From positions 1 to 14,828 of the forward strand of contig JALFGI010000334.1 in assembly GCA_022777455.1 (NCBI GenBank): 14,828 nt of DNA, given 5' to 3'. The notes below the pieces were generated by a model that did no database searches, had not been told where the DNA came from, and saw only the letters and a list, made by a program, of their open reading frames with translations. This document shows, piece after piece, positions 1 to 7,206 of the stretch. The position numbers were made by a program, and so were the translations under genes. The stretch's first letter is position 1, and each line of letters starts with the position of its first letter. This DNA is from Clostridiales bacterium (GTDB taxonomy: Bacteria > Bacillota_A > Clostridia > Oscillospirales > Oscillospiraceae).

Positions 1-359
1 CGGGCGTCCTCATCCACAATCGACTGGAGATGGGTACACCAATCCTGCAGCTTCCCGCTTTCATCCGCAATTTGCTGAAGGTGCTCGCACCAGGTGTGCA
101 GCTCTTTAATACGGCTTTCCTGCGCTTCCTGGCGCTCGGTATACGCATCAACGATACTTTGAAGATGGCCGCACCAACGCTGCAGTTCCTCTTTCCGTTT
201 CACCTGCACGTCAATTGCTTCTTCCGATTTTCGTATCCTGACGCGCAGCAGACGGTTCTCTTCTTCCACATCCTCAATCTGCAGTTTCTTCTTTTCAATT
301 TCCTCTCCCTGCTGCCGGCAAATCTGCCGCAGAGAAGACATGATTTCCCCTTCATTCAT
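1..359 (-). CDS. Coiled-coil protein with WCxHLQ repeats (3' end outside window)
   Basis: I do not recognise this protein. The frame is open from an ATG at 357-359 to the window edge, giving 119 residues with no stop. An AGGAGGG site lies 8 bases upstream, so the start is well supported. It begins inside the last codons of the preceding glycosyltransferase, an 8-base overlap that implies translational coupling. The sequence is strongly charged and helical, with leucines and isoleucines at heptad spacing from about residue 8. From about residue 60 it carries three copies of a motif close to L-x-x-W-C-x-H-L-Q-x-I-x-D, whose Trp codons lie at 174-176, 90-92 and 39-41. In each copy Leu, Trp, Leu and Ile fall on a/d core positions. 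No signal peptide or membrane segment is visible, so a cytoplasmic location is likely. A scaffold or length-controlling partner for the glycosyltransferases is a guess from context. Confidence 0.8.
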   Translation of the reverse strand, partial: MNEGEIMSSLRQICRQQGEEIEKKKLQIEDVEEENRLLRVRIRKSEEAIDVQVKRKEELQRWCGHLQSIVDAYTERQEAQESRIKELHTWCEHLQQIADESGKLQDWCTHLQSIVDEDA

Positions 360-2826
360 TGTCCGCTCCCTCCTCTCTCGGTTCCAGACACTGCGCGGCG
401 CAGCGCAGGAGATTGTTCTTAAAAGTATCCAAGGAAAACACTTCCTCAAAGGTCTTTCTGGAAGCTGCCCGGAGGGCGCTCAGGTCATCGCAGCGTTCCA
501 CCCGGCAGATGCAGTCCGCCAGTTCTTCGGGGTCATCGTTGTGATAGACGTATCCGTTGACGCCGTCTTCGATTACGGCGGCGGTTCCGGTATTTTCAGA
601 GCAGATGCACACCCCCGATACCATCATGGTTTCCGCCATAAAGGTGGGCAGGGGATCGTCTCTGGAGGAACAGATCACGGCAGCTGCCTGCTGATAAAGA
701 TTGAAGATATCGTCATGGGGAACCATATCAATTTGCCGGACATCCCCAGGGAACTCCTGTTCCAGCGCTTTTATCTGCCGGAAAATACTCTCGTCAATAT
801 TCTTGCCGATAAACAGGAACAGGCAACGGCTTCGCACATCCTCCGGCAGCAGGCGAATCGCCCGGACAAGGATGTCCTGCCCTTTCCGCTTAATCACAGT
901 ACCCACGCTGACGAATACCTTCCGTCCGTTCCCCACAGGATGGGCCGCAGCGTTTACTCTGGGTGCCTCATCCTTCAGACCGTACAGCAGCAGCTGGGTA
1001 TTGTATCTGGGGCGGTACCGCTTCACCGCATCATCGGCATATTGGCTCACGGAGAAAATGTGGATATTCTCCCCCACAGTTTCCGGGAGGACGTGACGCA
1101 GATACTCCTCATAACCGCTTCTGGCATCATGAAGCCACCACAGCACCGGCAAACCAGTGCAGCGCAGCTGCTGAATCTGCCGGAAGGGAACAATGGTATT
1201 CACCAGAATCAGATCGAAGTCGGCGGCATAGCGGAGCCAATCGGCATTGCCGTTCAAATCTCCCAGAATCAGGACCGGGATGCCTTCCCGCAGAAATTCC
1301 TCTTTCAGCACCCCGTCCTCGGGGGATGCCACCACAATCTGCCAGCCCGCATCCTTAAGGATCCGCACCGCCTGGGCCAGAACCACCGGCGCACCGGTGA
1401 GGGAGAGCTCATGACTCAAAACAAACAGCTTTTTGGCACCGGGGACAGGGTCTGCCAGCTGCTCCGGGAAATATGCCTGCACGTCCTTCAGTTCCCCCAT
1501 CCGCATCCAACTGCGGATGGCGGTGGGGCAGCAGGGATCCAGGTAATAGGCTTCTTTTCTCCGGATGAGCATCCGGTAAAAGCCCGGAGAAATCTCGTCG
1601 GCCGCTTCACTCGTGCACCGGATCCAAATACTGCCGAGGAAGAGATTTCTCTTTCCCATCGCCTTCATTTGAAACGCGCATTCCCGAAGCCAGTTCGCTG
1701 GCGATAATCTCTCTCCTTCCGTCCGCGCCGCTGCCTGAAGGAAAACCGCCTTGGGTACCATCCAGAACTGCCGGGCCGGAATGGAGGCACGGCGGATTTT
1801 CCGAAGGTCCCGGCCGATCCGTTCCATCGTCTCCGCCGTTGCTTCACAGCGGAAGTTCCTTCCTCCATAGCCGAAAACGCCGGCATAGAGGATGTCATTT
1901 CCATGGTACAGACAGGGGGACGCAAAGCCGGCATTGGGAAGGGAAGCGTGGAACAGCATGGCATTGAGGTCCTCCCCGGTTGGAAAACCGCAGCCACCCT
2001 CCAGGAAGCACAGCAGCTCATTGCCGGCCTGCCGGGCTCCCTGCAGGCATCTTTCCTGATAGGACCCGGTGCCGGTCTTCCGGATGACTTCAACATCCTC
2101 AAGACCGGAAAAATCCGGCTGGTCCCCATCGGCGCCAAGGAGGATCACCGACAGCTTCTGCTTTCCCCTTGTCCCGGGGAGAAGATGCAGCCCGAATCCC
2201 TCCGCTCTTTTGAGCCCCGTAAATTCCGGCGCCCGGGATTGCAGGAACTCCTTCAACGCATCCCCGAGGAGATTTTCCTCATCCGGATACAAATCTCGTC
2301 TGTTGTGCCGCGTCAGCAGGCACTGCCGGATGTGGGTTCCGTCCGCCCGGGCCGCGGCGGCAATGGTCATTTCCGTCAGCGCCGCAGAAAAACTGGTTCC
2401 CTTGTATTTCAGCTGCATTGCCTCCAGAGCTGCCCGGGAAAAGAGAACCCCCTCTCCGGTGTAAACCTCCTGGGCAAAGCTCAGAGGATCGAAGTCAGGC
2501 TTTTCCAGGACCCCGTAGGGGTCACCGATGATTTCCTGACCATAGGTTCTTTCGTCGAAGTACAGCCAGGGAGCGTGGGTACGGGCAACGGCCTTTTGGA
2601 GCGCCGCCACTGCGTTTTCCTCCAGCCGGGAGCCGCTGTAAAGGTACAGGACATAGTCTCCGGGGGCGCCAAGGGTGTTTCTGTCGGTATTCCAGAATGC
2701 GGTGCAATCCACTGTTTTCTGTGAGAAGGAATGCTCCGTCTGATTCCTCAAGCTTTCCAGTGTTCTTTCCCGCAGCAGGGCACTGCCGTTGTCAATCACG
2801 CAGATCATCAATTTCTCCGCATTCAT
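352..2826 (-). CDS. Multi-domain glycosyltransferase: two degenerate GT-A-like halves plus a GT4 domain
   Basis: This 824-residue protein probably adds a sugar from an activated donor to a growing surface glycan in the cytoplasm. The C-terminal part, about residues 465-800, is a GT4 (GT-B fold) domain. It opens with a SHELSLTGAP segment near residue 471, has a donor-phosphate region GTVIKRKGQ near 642, and ends with SRDDPLPTFMAE near 721, where Asp replaces the first Glu of the usual E-x7-E pair. Residues 5-210 and 225-430 resemble GT2-type GT-A folds, but the expected DxD sites read LYLYSGS and CFLEGGCG, so both look catalytically dead. An ATG at 2826 is preferred because CACCTC on the plus strand (minus GAGGTG) lies 8 bases before it. 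The ATG at 2832 is only 2 bases from that site. It follows the carrier protein by 42 bases and overlaps the coiled-coil gene. The sugar and acceptor are unknown. Confidence 0.85.
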   Translation of the reverse strand: MNAEKLMICVIDNGSALLRERTLESLRNQTEHSFSQKTVDCTAFWNTDRNTLGAPGDYVLYLYSGSRLEENAVAALQKAVARTHAPWLYFDERTYGQEIIGDPYGVLEKPDFDPLSFAQEVYTGEGVLFSRAALEAMQLKYKGTSFSAALTEMTIAAAARADGTHIRQCLLTRHNRRDLYPDEENLLGDALKEFLQSRAPEFTGLKRAEGFGLHLLPGTRGKQKLSVILLGADGDQPDFSGLEDVEVIRKTGTGSYQERCLQGARQAGNELLCFLEGGCGFPTGEDLNAMLFHASLPNAGFASPCLYHGNDILYAGVFGYGGRNFRCEATAETMERIGRDLRKIRRASIPARQFWMVPKAVFLQAAARTEGERLSPANWLRECAFQMKAMGKRNLFLGSIWIRCTSEAADEISPGFYRMLIRRKEAYYLDPCCPTAIRSWMRMGELKDVQAYFPEQLADPVPGAKKLFVLSHELSLTGAPVVLAQAVRILKDAGWQIVVASPEDGVLKEEFLREGIPVLILGDLNGNADWLRYAADFDLILVNTIVPFRQIQQLRCTGLPVLWWLHDARSGYEEYLRHVLPETVGENIHIFSVSQYADDAVKRYRPRYNTQLLLYGLKDEAPRVNAAAHPVGNGRKVFVSVGTVIKRKGQDILVRAIRLLPEDVRSRCLFLFIGKNIDESIFRQIKALEQEFPGDVRQIDMVPHDDIFNLYQQAAAVICSSRDDPLPTFMAETMMVSGVCICSENTGTAAVIEDGVNGYVYHNDDPEELADCICRVERCDDLSALRAASRKTFEEVFSLDTFKNNLLRCAAQCLEPREEGADNE
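368..374 (-). promoter_or_regulatory. Strong ribosome binding site for the WCxHLQ coiled-coil gene
   Basis: The minus strand reads AGGAGGG here, 8 bases before the ATG at 359. It lies within the last codons of the upstream glycosyltransferase. It fixes the start of a gene that has no stop inside the window. Confidence 0.8.
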
Positions 2827-2834
2827 CGCCATCG

Positions 2835-2840
2835 CACCTC
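2835..2840 (-). promoter_or_regulatory. Ribosome binding site deciding the start of the 824-residue glycosyltransferase
   Basis: The minus strand reads GAGGTG. It is 8 bases from the ATG at 2826 but only 2 bases from the in-frame ATG at 2832, so translation most likely starts at 2826. Confidence 0.6.
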
Positions 2841-2868
2841 TTTTCCGGTTTTTCCTTCCCGGGAGATT

Positions 2869-3105
2869 TTATTTCATCAGCGAGGCAATAACCTCCGCCA
2901 CATCGTCCACCGTCACCATTTTACGAATAGCGCTTTCCGGAACCTGGATTTTGAATTCCTCTTCCATGCTGGAAATCAGAAACAGCACGTCCATGGAGCT
3001 GATTCCCAGATCGTCAATCAGCTCGCTGTCTTCCGTGATTTCCTCCACCTCGGTCATGGTGGAAAACAGTTCAATGACTTTTTTCAGGATGTCCTCTTTA
3101 CACAT
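2869..3105 (-). CDS. Acyl carrier protein
   Basis: This 78-residue acidic protein has the length and pattern of a stand-alone acyl or peptidyl carrier protein. The expected 4'-phosphopantetheine site is Ser37 in the stretch DDLGISSMD, where the usual Asp before the Ser is replaced by Ser. Downstream, EEEFKIQVPES matches the conserved helix II to III region of carrier proteins. The start ATG at 3105 has AAGGA 8 bases upstream and lies inside the last codons of the adenylating enzyme, an 8-base overlap that ties the two products together. It is therefore most likely the dedicated partner that receives the acyl group from that ligase, not the housekeeping fatty-acid carrier, which normally sits with fab or plsX genes. 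A DltC-like role in cell-surface modification is an analogy only. The cargo is unknown. Confidence 0.9.
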   Translation of the reverse strand: MCKEDILKKVIELFSTMTEVEEITEDSELIDDLGISSMDVLFLISSMEEEFKIQVPESAIRKMVTVDDVAEVIASLMK

Positions 3106-4543
3106 ATGCGTTTTCCTTTCTCTTGATCTTTCCGCTTCCCGTCTTTTCCAGGGGGGTGGCGGAGTAGTTCACCTTGTACACCTGGCGGTACATAGGAACA
3201 TACTGGTTATAGTTTTTGATAAATTTCGATGCCGCAGTGCTGTCCTCCGTATAAATATCCGCACAGATTCCTCTTCCATCGGTAAATATCAGACATTCCA
3301 GAATCTGAGGACATTGTGCAAACTTATCTTCTATTTCCTCAGGATTCACATTTTCTCCATTGGACAGGATAATCACATTCTTTTTTCTGCCGGTCAGATA
3401 CAGATATCCCTCTTCATCGCAGTATCCAAGGTCACCTGTGTGAATCCACCCATTTTCGATTATTTTTTCAGTCTCCTTCGGGTCGTTATAGTACCCTTTC
3501 ATCAACGTCGGGCCCTTCAGCAGCAGTTCTCCGTCCTGGAAACGATGCTGTGTACAGCTGCAAAACTTTCCAACCGTACTGATATGGTCTTCATCCTCGA
3601 TCCTGCCCCACGTCGCCGCACCAGATATTTCCGTCATGCCGTAAATAACGGTCACGTTGTATCCGTGTGACTGCAAAAACTGGATCGCTGATTGCTTCAT
3701 AGCCGCACCGGTGAAGGAAATTTTTTGCAGGTTACATCCGGTATATTTCTGGCGTTCCCGATCCGTTGATGCGCGCTCCATCATTTTCACAAGCGTCTCC
3801 ACAATCGCCGGGACCGCATTGAGCACAGTGGGATTCAATGCCGGCATATCCAGGAATGTATATTTCAGGCTTCGGCCGATGCACACCGTTTTATTGAAAT
3901 GGAGCGTTTTCACAACATGCATCAGTCCGGCGATATGGTACAGCGGCAGTGGGGTGAATATGCGCTCCATCCCGTTTATTGTGTACTGTTCTTCAAAGTT
4001 TTGGATGTCGTAACGCCAGTTATCGGATGTAATTTCCACTGCTTTGCTTTTTCCCGTTGTACCGCTGGTGAACAGCATAAAAATCGTTTCGTCCGGCGCA
4101 GTGGAATAAAGCGGATTATCGGCATCGGAAGGTTCCTTTTTCAAATCATCAAAAAGAACAAACTTCACATCAGGAAAACGGTTCGCGTATGTGCCGGCAA
4201 ACGACCCATCACAGCAAATCGTCGTGATATCCGCCTTTTCACACTCCCAGTGCAGAATTTCTTCCGGCAAGTCCTGATTCAGCGGTACCGCAATATTGCC
4301 GCTTGCAATAACCGCAAAAAAGGTGACGATCCAGTCATAGCTGTTGGGTGCCGCAATCGCGATATGGTTCCTCCGAATTCTCCGTTCCGAAAAGTACCCA
4401 GCTGCCGCACAAATATCTCGCGCAAACTCCTGATAGGAAATATTTGACACTTGTCTGCCATCATAAAGCGAAAAGGCAACGCTGTTTTCACGTTCACACA
4501 TAAAAGCAGCGATCTGCTCATTAACAAATCCTTTGTATTCCAT
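3098..4543 (-). CDS. Class I adenylate-forming enzyme (acyl-AMP ligase, AMP-binding family)
   Basis: This 481-residue enzyme should activate a carboxylic acid with ATP to an acyl-AMP and transfer it to a thiol, here probably the phosphopantetheine arm of the adjacent carrier protein. The family motifs are complete: FTSGTTGKSK at about 158-167, YGMTE at 301-305, GWIHTGD at 365-371, GRKKN at 385-389, and the C-terminal GSGKIKR with the catalytic Lys near 472. I chose the ATG at 4543 because minus-strand AGAGGG lies 10 bases upstream and the protein then starts like its family. A TTG at 4570 would add nine residues but has its AGGA almost touching. Its base composition is more AT-rich than the flanking glycosyltransferase genes. 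The substrate cannot be read from the motifs. DltA (D-alanine) is possible, but no DltB or DltD is present, so a fatty, hydroxy or amino acid is equally open. Confidence 0.92.
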   Translation of the reverse strand: MEYKGFVNEQIAAFMCERENSVAFSLYDGRQVSNISYQEFARDICAAAGYFSERRIRRNHIAIAAPNSYDWIVTFFAVIASGNIAVPLNQDLPEEILHWECEKADITTICCDGSFAGTYANRFPDVKFVLFDDLKKEPSDADNPLYSTAPDETIFMLFTSGTTGKSKAVEITSDNWRYDIQNFEEQYTINGMERIFTPLPLYHIAGLMHVVKTLHFNKTVCIGRSLKYTFLDMPALNPTVLNAVPAIVETLVKMMERASTDRERQKYTGCNLQKISFTGAAMKQSAIQFLQSHGYNVTVIYGMTEISGAATWGRIEDEDHISTVGKFCSCTQHRFQDGELLLKGPTLMKGYYNDPKETEKIIENGWIHTGDLGYCDEEGYLYLTGRKKNVIILSNGENVNPEEIEDKFAQCPQILECLIFTDGRGICADIYTEDSTAASKFIKNYNQYVPMYRQVYKVNYSATPLEKTGSGKIKRKENAYV

Positions 4544-4553
4544 GTAGCTGTTT

Positions 4554-4559
4554 CCCTCT
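4554..4559 (-). promoter_or_regulatory. Ribosome binding site deciding the start of the acyl-AMP ligase
   Basis: The minus strand reads AGAGGG, 10 bases before the ATG at 4543. This favours 4543 over the upstream in-frame TTG at 4570. Confidence 0.5.
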
Positions 4560-4592
4560 GTATTTTTCAATCCTCATTACATCTGCTTTTCA

Positions 4593-4608
4593 CTCAGGTT
4601 TTCCTGAG
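4593..4608. repeat. Short perfect inverted repeat at the end of the acyltransferase gene
   Basis: CTCAGG and CCTGAG form a 6-base stem around a TTTT loop, spanning the stop codon of the acyltransferase gene. In the minus-strand transcript no run of U follows, so it is not a convincing intrinsic terminator. It could be an RNA stem between the acyltransferase and ligase messages, or chance. Confidence 0.3.
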
Positions 4609-5682
4609 CTGAGCTCTTTTCTTCAAAAAGCGATATCTGGATATTTTTTTCAAAACCAAGCAGACCCCAGTATAGATGACCGCCTTTATCCCAAGCTCAA
4701 TCACAAATCCCAGCAGCTGATGATTCGCCATAATCTCGCTCCACTTGTACCAAGGAATACAGATCTCCTCCACACTGTGGGCGCACATGATCCAATAAGT
4801 ATACAACCCGACTTTCCGAATCAAGTTCAACCCATTCCACTCGACCTGCCCGCCGTATGCGCCCCAGAGCAGGAATAGCAGTCCGGCGCAAGCCGCGCAG
4901 AAATAGTCCAGTCCAAAGTAATTATACACACCATACGCCAGGCCAAGCACGCTGTTCCGGCTATGCCAAAACGTGATGAGAAACAAAACCAGATAAATGC
5001 CGTACAGCGCCTTTGTGGATTTCAGGCGTTCCAGGAGCTTGTATTTCTTGATCAGGCAACCAATATAGCAGAAGCCAACCGCCGATAAGCCCTGGGGAAG
5101 GCAGAAGTATGTAAAGTCAATGGTGTACAGTACCCATCCGGCAAAAACACATACCGTTACCAAAACGACCTGAAGATATTCGTGCTGAATTTTCAGGATC
5201 AAGTTCAGCAGGTTCTCTCCCACAAACAGCGCCAAAAGGAACCAGACAACCGCACAGTCATACAGTGCGTATCCCAGCACGATTTTCCCGGGTTTTGCAA
5301 CACCCAGCAAAAAGGCCAGAAAGTATCGCACGGTTTCCTGGATGGCACCGGGCCACCACCGAAACGCCAGATAGTGGATAATCGGGAAGAAGATCATAAC
5401 AGAAACCGCAACAAGTGCATAAGGTTTCAGCAGATCTCTGGCTGTCTCTTTCACCATAACGCCCACCGTTTTTTTCTTAAAGCTGTACCCGCTGATCATA
5501 AAGAACATCGGCATCAGACCACTGACAACGAAATTGACCAGAAAAAACAACGGGGCGGCAATTGTCATTTTTGATGTATCAAAATAATATCGGACATGCC
5601 CGATCACAACGAGCATCATGGCAATTCCCTTCACCAGATCGAAGGTGCCCAGATTGACCTTGAATTTTTTTGTTTCCAACAT
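4594..5682 (-). CDS. Membrane acyltransferase, acyltransferase-3 family
   Basis: This 362-residue protein looks like an integral-membrane acyltransferase-3 enzyme of the group that acylates surface sugars. Its N-terminus reads DLVKGIAMMLVVIGH (residues 15-29), with the family's conserved Asp and the probable catalytic His29. A MFFMISGYSFKKK segment follows near residue 59-71. Around ten hydrophobic stretches continue to the C-terminus, including a CAHSVEE segment near 300, and the length matches the family. The ATG at 5682 is preferred because AGGGGG lies 9 bases before it on the minus strand. The longer frame from 5739 would start inside the upstream gene. The upstream stop is 4 bases away, so the genes are coupled. 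Placed directly before a ligase and carrier protein, it is the best candidate to move the activated acyl group onto glycan. An acetyl donor unrelated to those genes is the alternative. Confidence 0.85.
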   Translation of the reverse strand: MLETKKFKVNLGTFDLVKGIAMMLVVIGHVRYYFDTSKMTIAAPLFFLVNFVVSGLMPMFFMISGYSFKKKTVGVMVKETARDLLKPYALVAVSVMIFFPIIHYLAFRWWPGAIQETVRYFLAFLLGVAKPGKIVLGYALYDCAVVWFLLALFVGENLLNLILKIQHEYLQVVLVTVCVFAGWVLYTIDFTYFCLPQGLSAVGFCYIGCLIKKYKLLERLKSTKALYGIYLVLFLITFWHSRNSVLGLAYGVYNYFGLDYFCAACAGLLFLLWGAYGGQVEWNGLNLIRKVGLYTYWIMCAHSVEEICIPWYKWSEIMANHQLLGFVIELGIKAVIYTGVCLVLKKISRYRFLKKRAQLRKT

Positions 5683-5686
5683 TCTC

Positions 5687-7183
5687 TTATTCCCCCTGAA
5701 TGACCATTGCGTGTCCCGACAGAATGATATCGGGCACATATTCCTGCAACTCTTCCATACAGCTCAGCCCGCTTTCTTCCAGCAGATCGGAGCGGAATAC
5801 CCCGGAGCGGACAGGAACCGCCTTTGCCCGAAGGAGCCGACGCAGCCGCAGCCGGTGTTCCGGGACGCCCATGTCAAAAAAGCCAAGAGGCGGCTCTCTG
5901 AAGAACACAGCGCTGCAATAGCTGTATTTCAGCGTATCGCAGGCCTGCTCCAGGAACCGGGCGGGCAAGGATTCACCCGGATCGGCAAAATAAAGATACG
6001 CTCCCCAGCTTTCCCGGAACGCCGCACGAATCAGATCCCCTTTTTCAAAGGACGACAGGCATACCTGCCGGACACGGGCATCGTCACAGGTCAGCGGCAG
6101 TTCCCGGGGGGAAAGGATCAGAACATCCAGCTTCTGCAAGGTCTGCTCCGCCAGGAGCCGGCGAACATAAACCTCCGCCCGGGCCGCCTCCGCTTCCGAT
6201 GAAACCGGCACCGCCACGGTGGCAAAGCCGTCAAGGCGGCCAAACTGCTTCACCCGCTCCAGGTACACCCGCCGCAGCGCGGAAGATTCCCTGGGCAGGA
6301 ACGCCGGCGGCTCCAGCTGTGCCATCGTCTCCCGGACCCAGCCGATGCCATGTCGGGCAACATAAGGTCTGGTCTGCCACTCCAGAAAATGCCAATAGAG
6401 AATTTCAAAATGGTCCTGAATATAGGTCTGCCCCGCATCCAAAGCAGCCCGGTAGGCCTGCTGAGCCAGCCGGTGAATCTGGGGGAGCACATTTCGTTTT
6501 TTGCTCTCTCCCATCAGGGATTCTTCCCGCTGAATGTAATGATACGGCTGCTTATCCAGCACCACGCAGGAGTGGGCGTACATCCAATAAGTAAAAGAGA
6601 ACAGCATATCCTCGGCGAAGATTTCCCGCTCACTGACAAAGCGCAGGTGATGCTCCCGGATCAAATCCCCCCGGAAGACATGGGACCAGGCTTCCCAGCC
6701 CAGTCTGTAATTCAGAAGATACTCCAGCAGGAAATTCATCCGCTCCTCTTCCGAGGAAATCCGGACCCGGCAGGGCTTAAAGCCGATTTTTTCAATCAGG
6801 GCCCCGGCGGGGTCCTCCTTGACCATGCCGAAGGCCACCCAATCGCAGCCATTTTCCTCCATCACCGGCACCACGGTTTCCAGCAGGTCGGGGGATACAT
6901 AGTCGTCGCTGTCCACAAAGCAGATGTACTTTCCCCGGGCCAGCTCCAGTCCCGCATTCCGGGCGGAGGACAGGCCGCCGTTTTCCTTGTGGATCACCCT
7001 GATCCTGCCGTCCGCCTGGCTGCAGCGGTCGCAGATGGCGGGGCTGTCATCCGTGGAGCCGTCATCCACCAGGATCAGCTCAAAATCCCCACAGGTCTGG
7101 GATAAAATGGAATCGACGCATTTTTTAAGGTAATTGCCGGTGTTGTACACAGGGACGACGATGCTGACACGCACAGGCTCCAT
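5687..7183 (-). CDS. GT2 glycosyltransferase with a degenerate second GT-A-like half
   Basis: This 498-residue protein begins with a well-preserved GT2 domain: VSIVVPVYNTGNYL near residue 6, LILVDDGSTDDSP near 36-48, the metal-binding FVDSDD at 89-94, and an ED pair in FAEDML at 191-192, the usual catalytic base region. It is thus likely to be an active inverting glycosyltransferase using a nucleotide sugar in the cytoplasm. From about residue 315 a second segment has the strand and helix pattern of another GT-A fold, but the DxD position reads YFADPGES, so it is probably inactive. The ATG at 7183 has GGAGG about 9 bases upstream; a longer frame from 7249 runs into the preceding coiled-coil gene and lacks support. 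It lies 23 bases after that gene and 4 bases before the acyltransferase. The donor sugar is unknown. Confidence 0.88.
   Translation of the reverse strand: MEPVRVSIVVPVYNTGNYLKKCVDSILSQTCGDFELILVDDGSTDDSPAICDRCSQADGRIRVIHKENGGLSSARNAGLELARGKYICFVDSDDYVSPDLLETVVPVMEENGCDWVAFGMVKEDPAGALIEKIGFKPCRVRISSEEERMNFLLEYLLNYRLGWEAWSHVFRGDLIREHHLRFVSEREIFAEDMLFSFTYWMYAHSCVVLDKQPYHYIQREESLMGESKKRNVLPQIHRLAQQAYRAALDAGQTYIQDHFEILYWHFLEWQTRPYVARHGIGWVRETMAQLEPPAFLPRESSALRRVYLERVKQFGRLDGFATVAVPVSSEAEAARAEVYVRRLLAEQTLQKLDVLILSPRELPLTCDDARVRQVCLSSFEKGDLIRAAFRESWGAYLYFADPGESLPARFLEQACDTLKYSYCSAVFFREPPLGFFDMGVPEHRLRLRRLLRAKAVPVRSGVFRSDLLEESGLSCMEELQEYVPDIILSGHAMVIQGE
5692..5697 (-). promoter_or_regulatory. Ribosome binding site for the acyltransferase gene
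   Basis: The minus strand reads AGGGGG, 9 bases before the ATG at 5682. It lies inside the end of the upstream glycosyltransferase gene and rules in the shorter acyltransferase start. Confidence 0.6.
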
Positions 7184-7192
7184 CCTGATCTT

Positions 7193-7197
7193 CCTCC
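7193..7197 (-). promoter_or_regulatory. Ribosome binding site for the 498-residue GT2 gene
   Basis: The minus strand reads GGAGG, 9 bases before the ATG at 7183. It sits in the 23-base gap after the coiled-coil gene and supports the shorter start. Confidence 0.6.
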
Positions 7198-7206
7198 CCA
7201 CCAATA

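Noticed and set aside
340..1707. Long plus-strand open frame of 455 codons
   Set aside because: It lies antisense to a clear GT4-containing gene, has no recognisable motif or ribosome site, and its composition is that expected from the opposite strand of GC-rich coding DNA.
2869..4543. Assignment of the ligase and carrier protein as dltA and dltC
   Set aside because: The motifs are shared by all adenylating enzymes and carriers. No DltB (MBOAT) or DltD is in view and the membrane partner is an acyltransferase-3 protein, so the names would claim too much.
4593..4608. Intrinsic terminator after the acyltransferase gene
   Set aside because: The stem has only 6 base pairs, no U-run follows on the transcribed strand, and the next gene starts about 50 bases later in the same direction.
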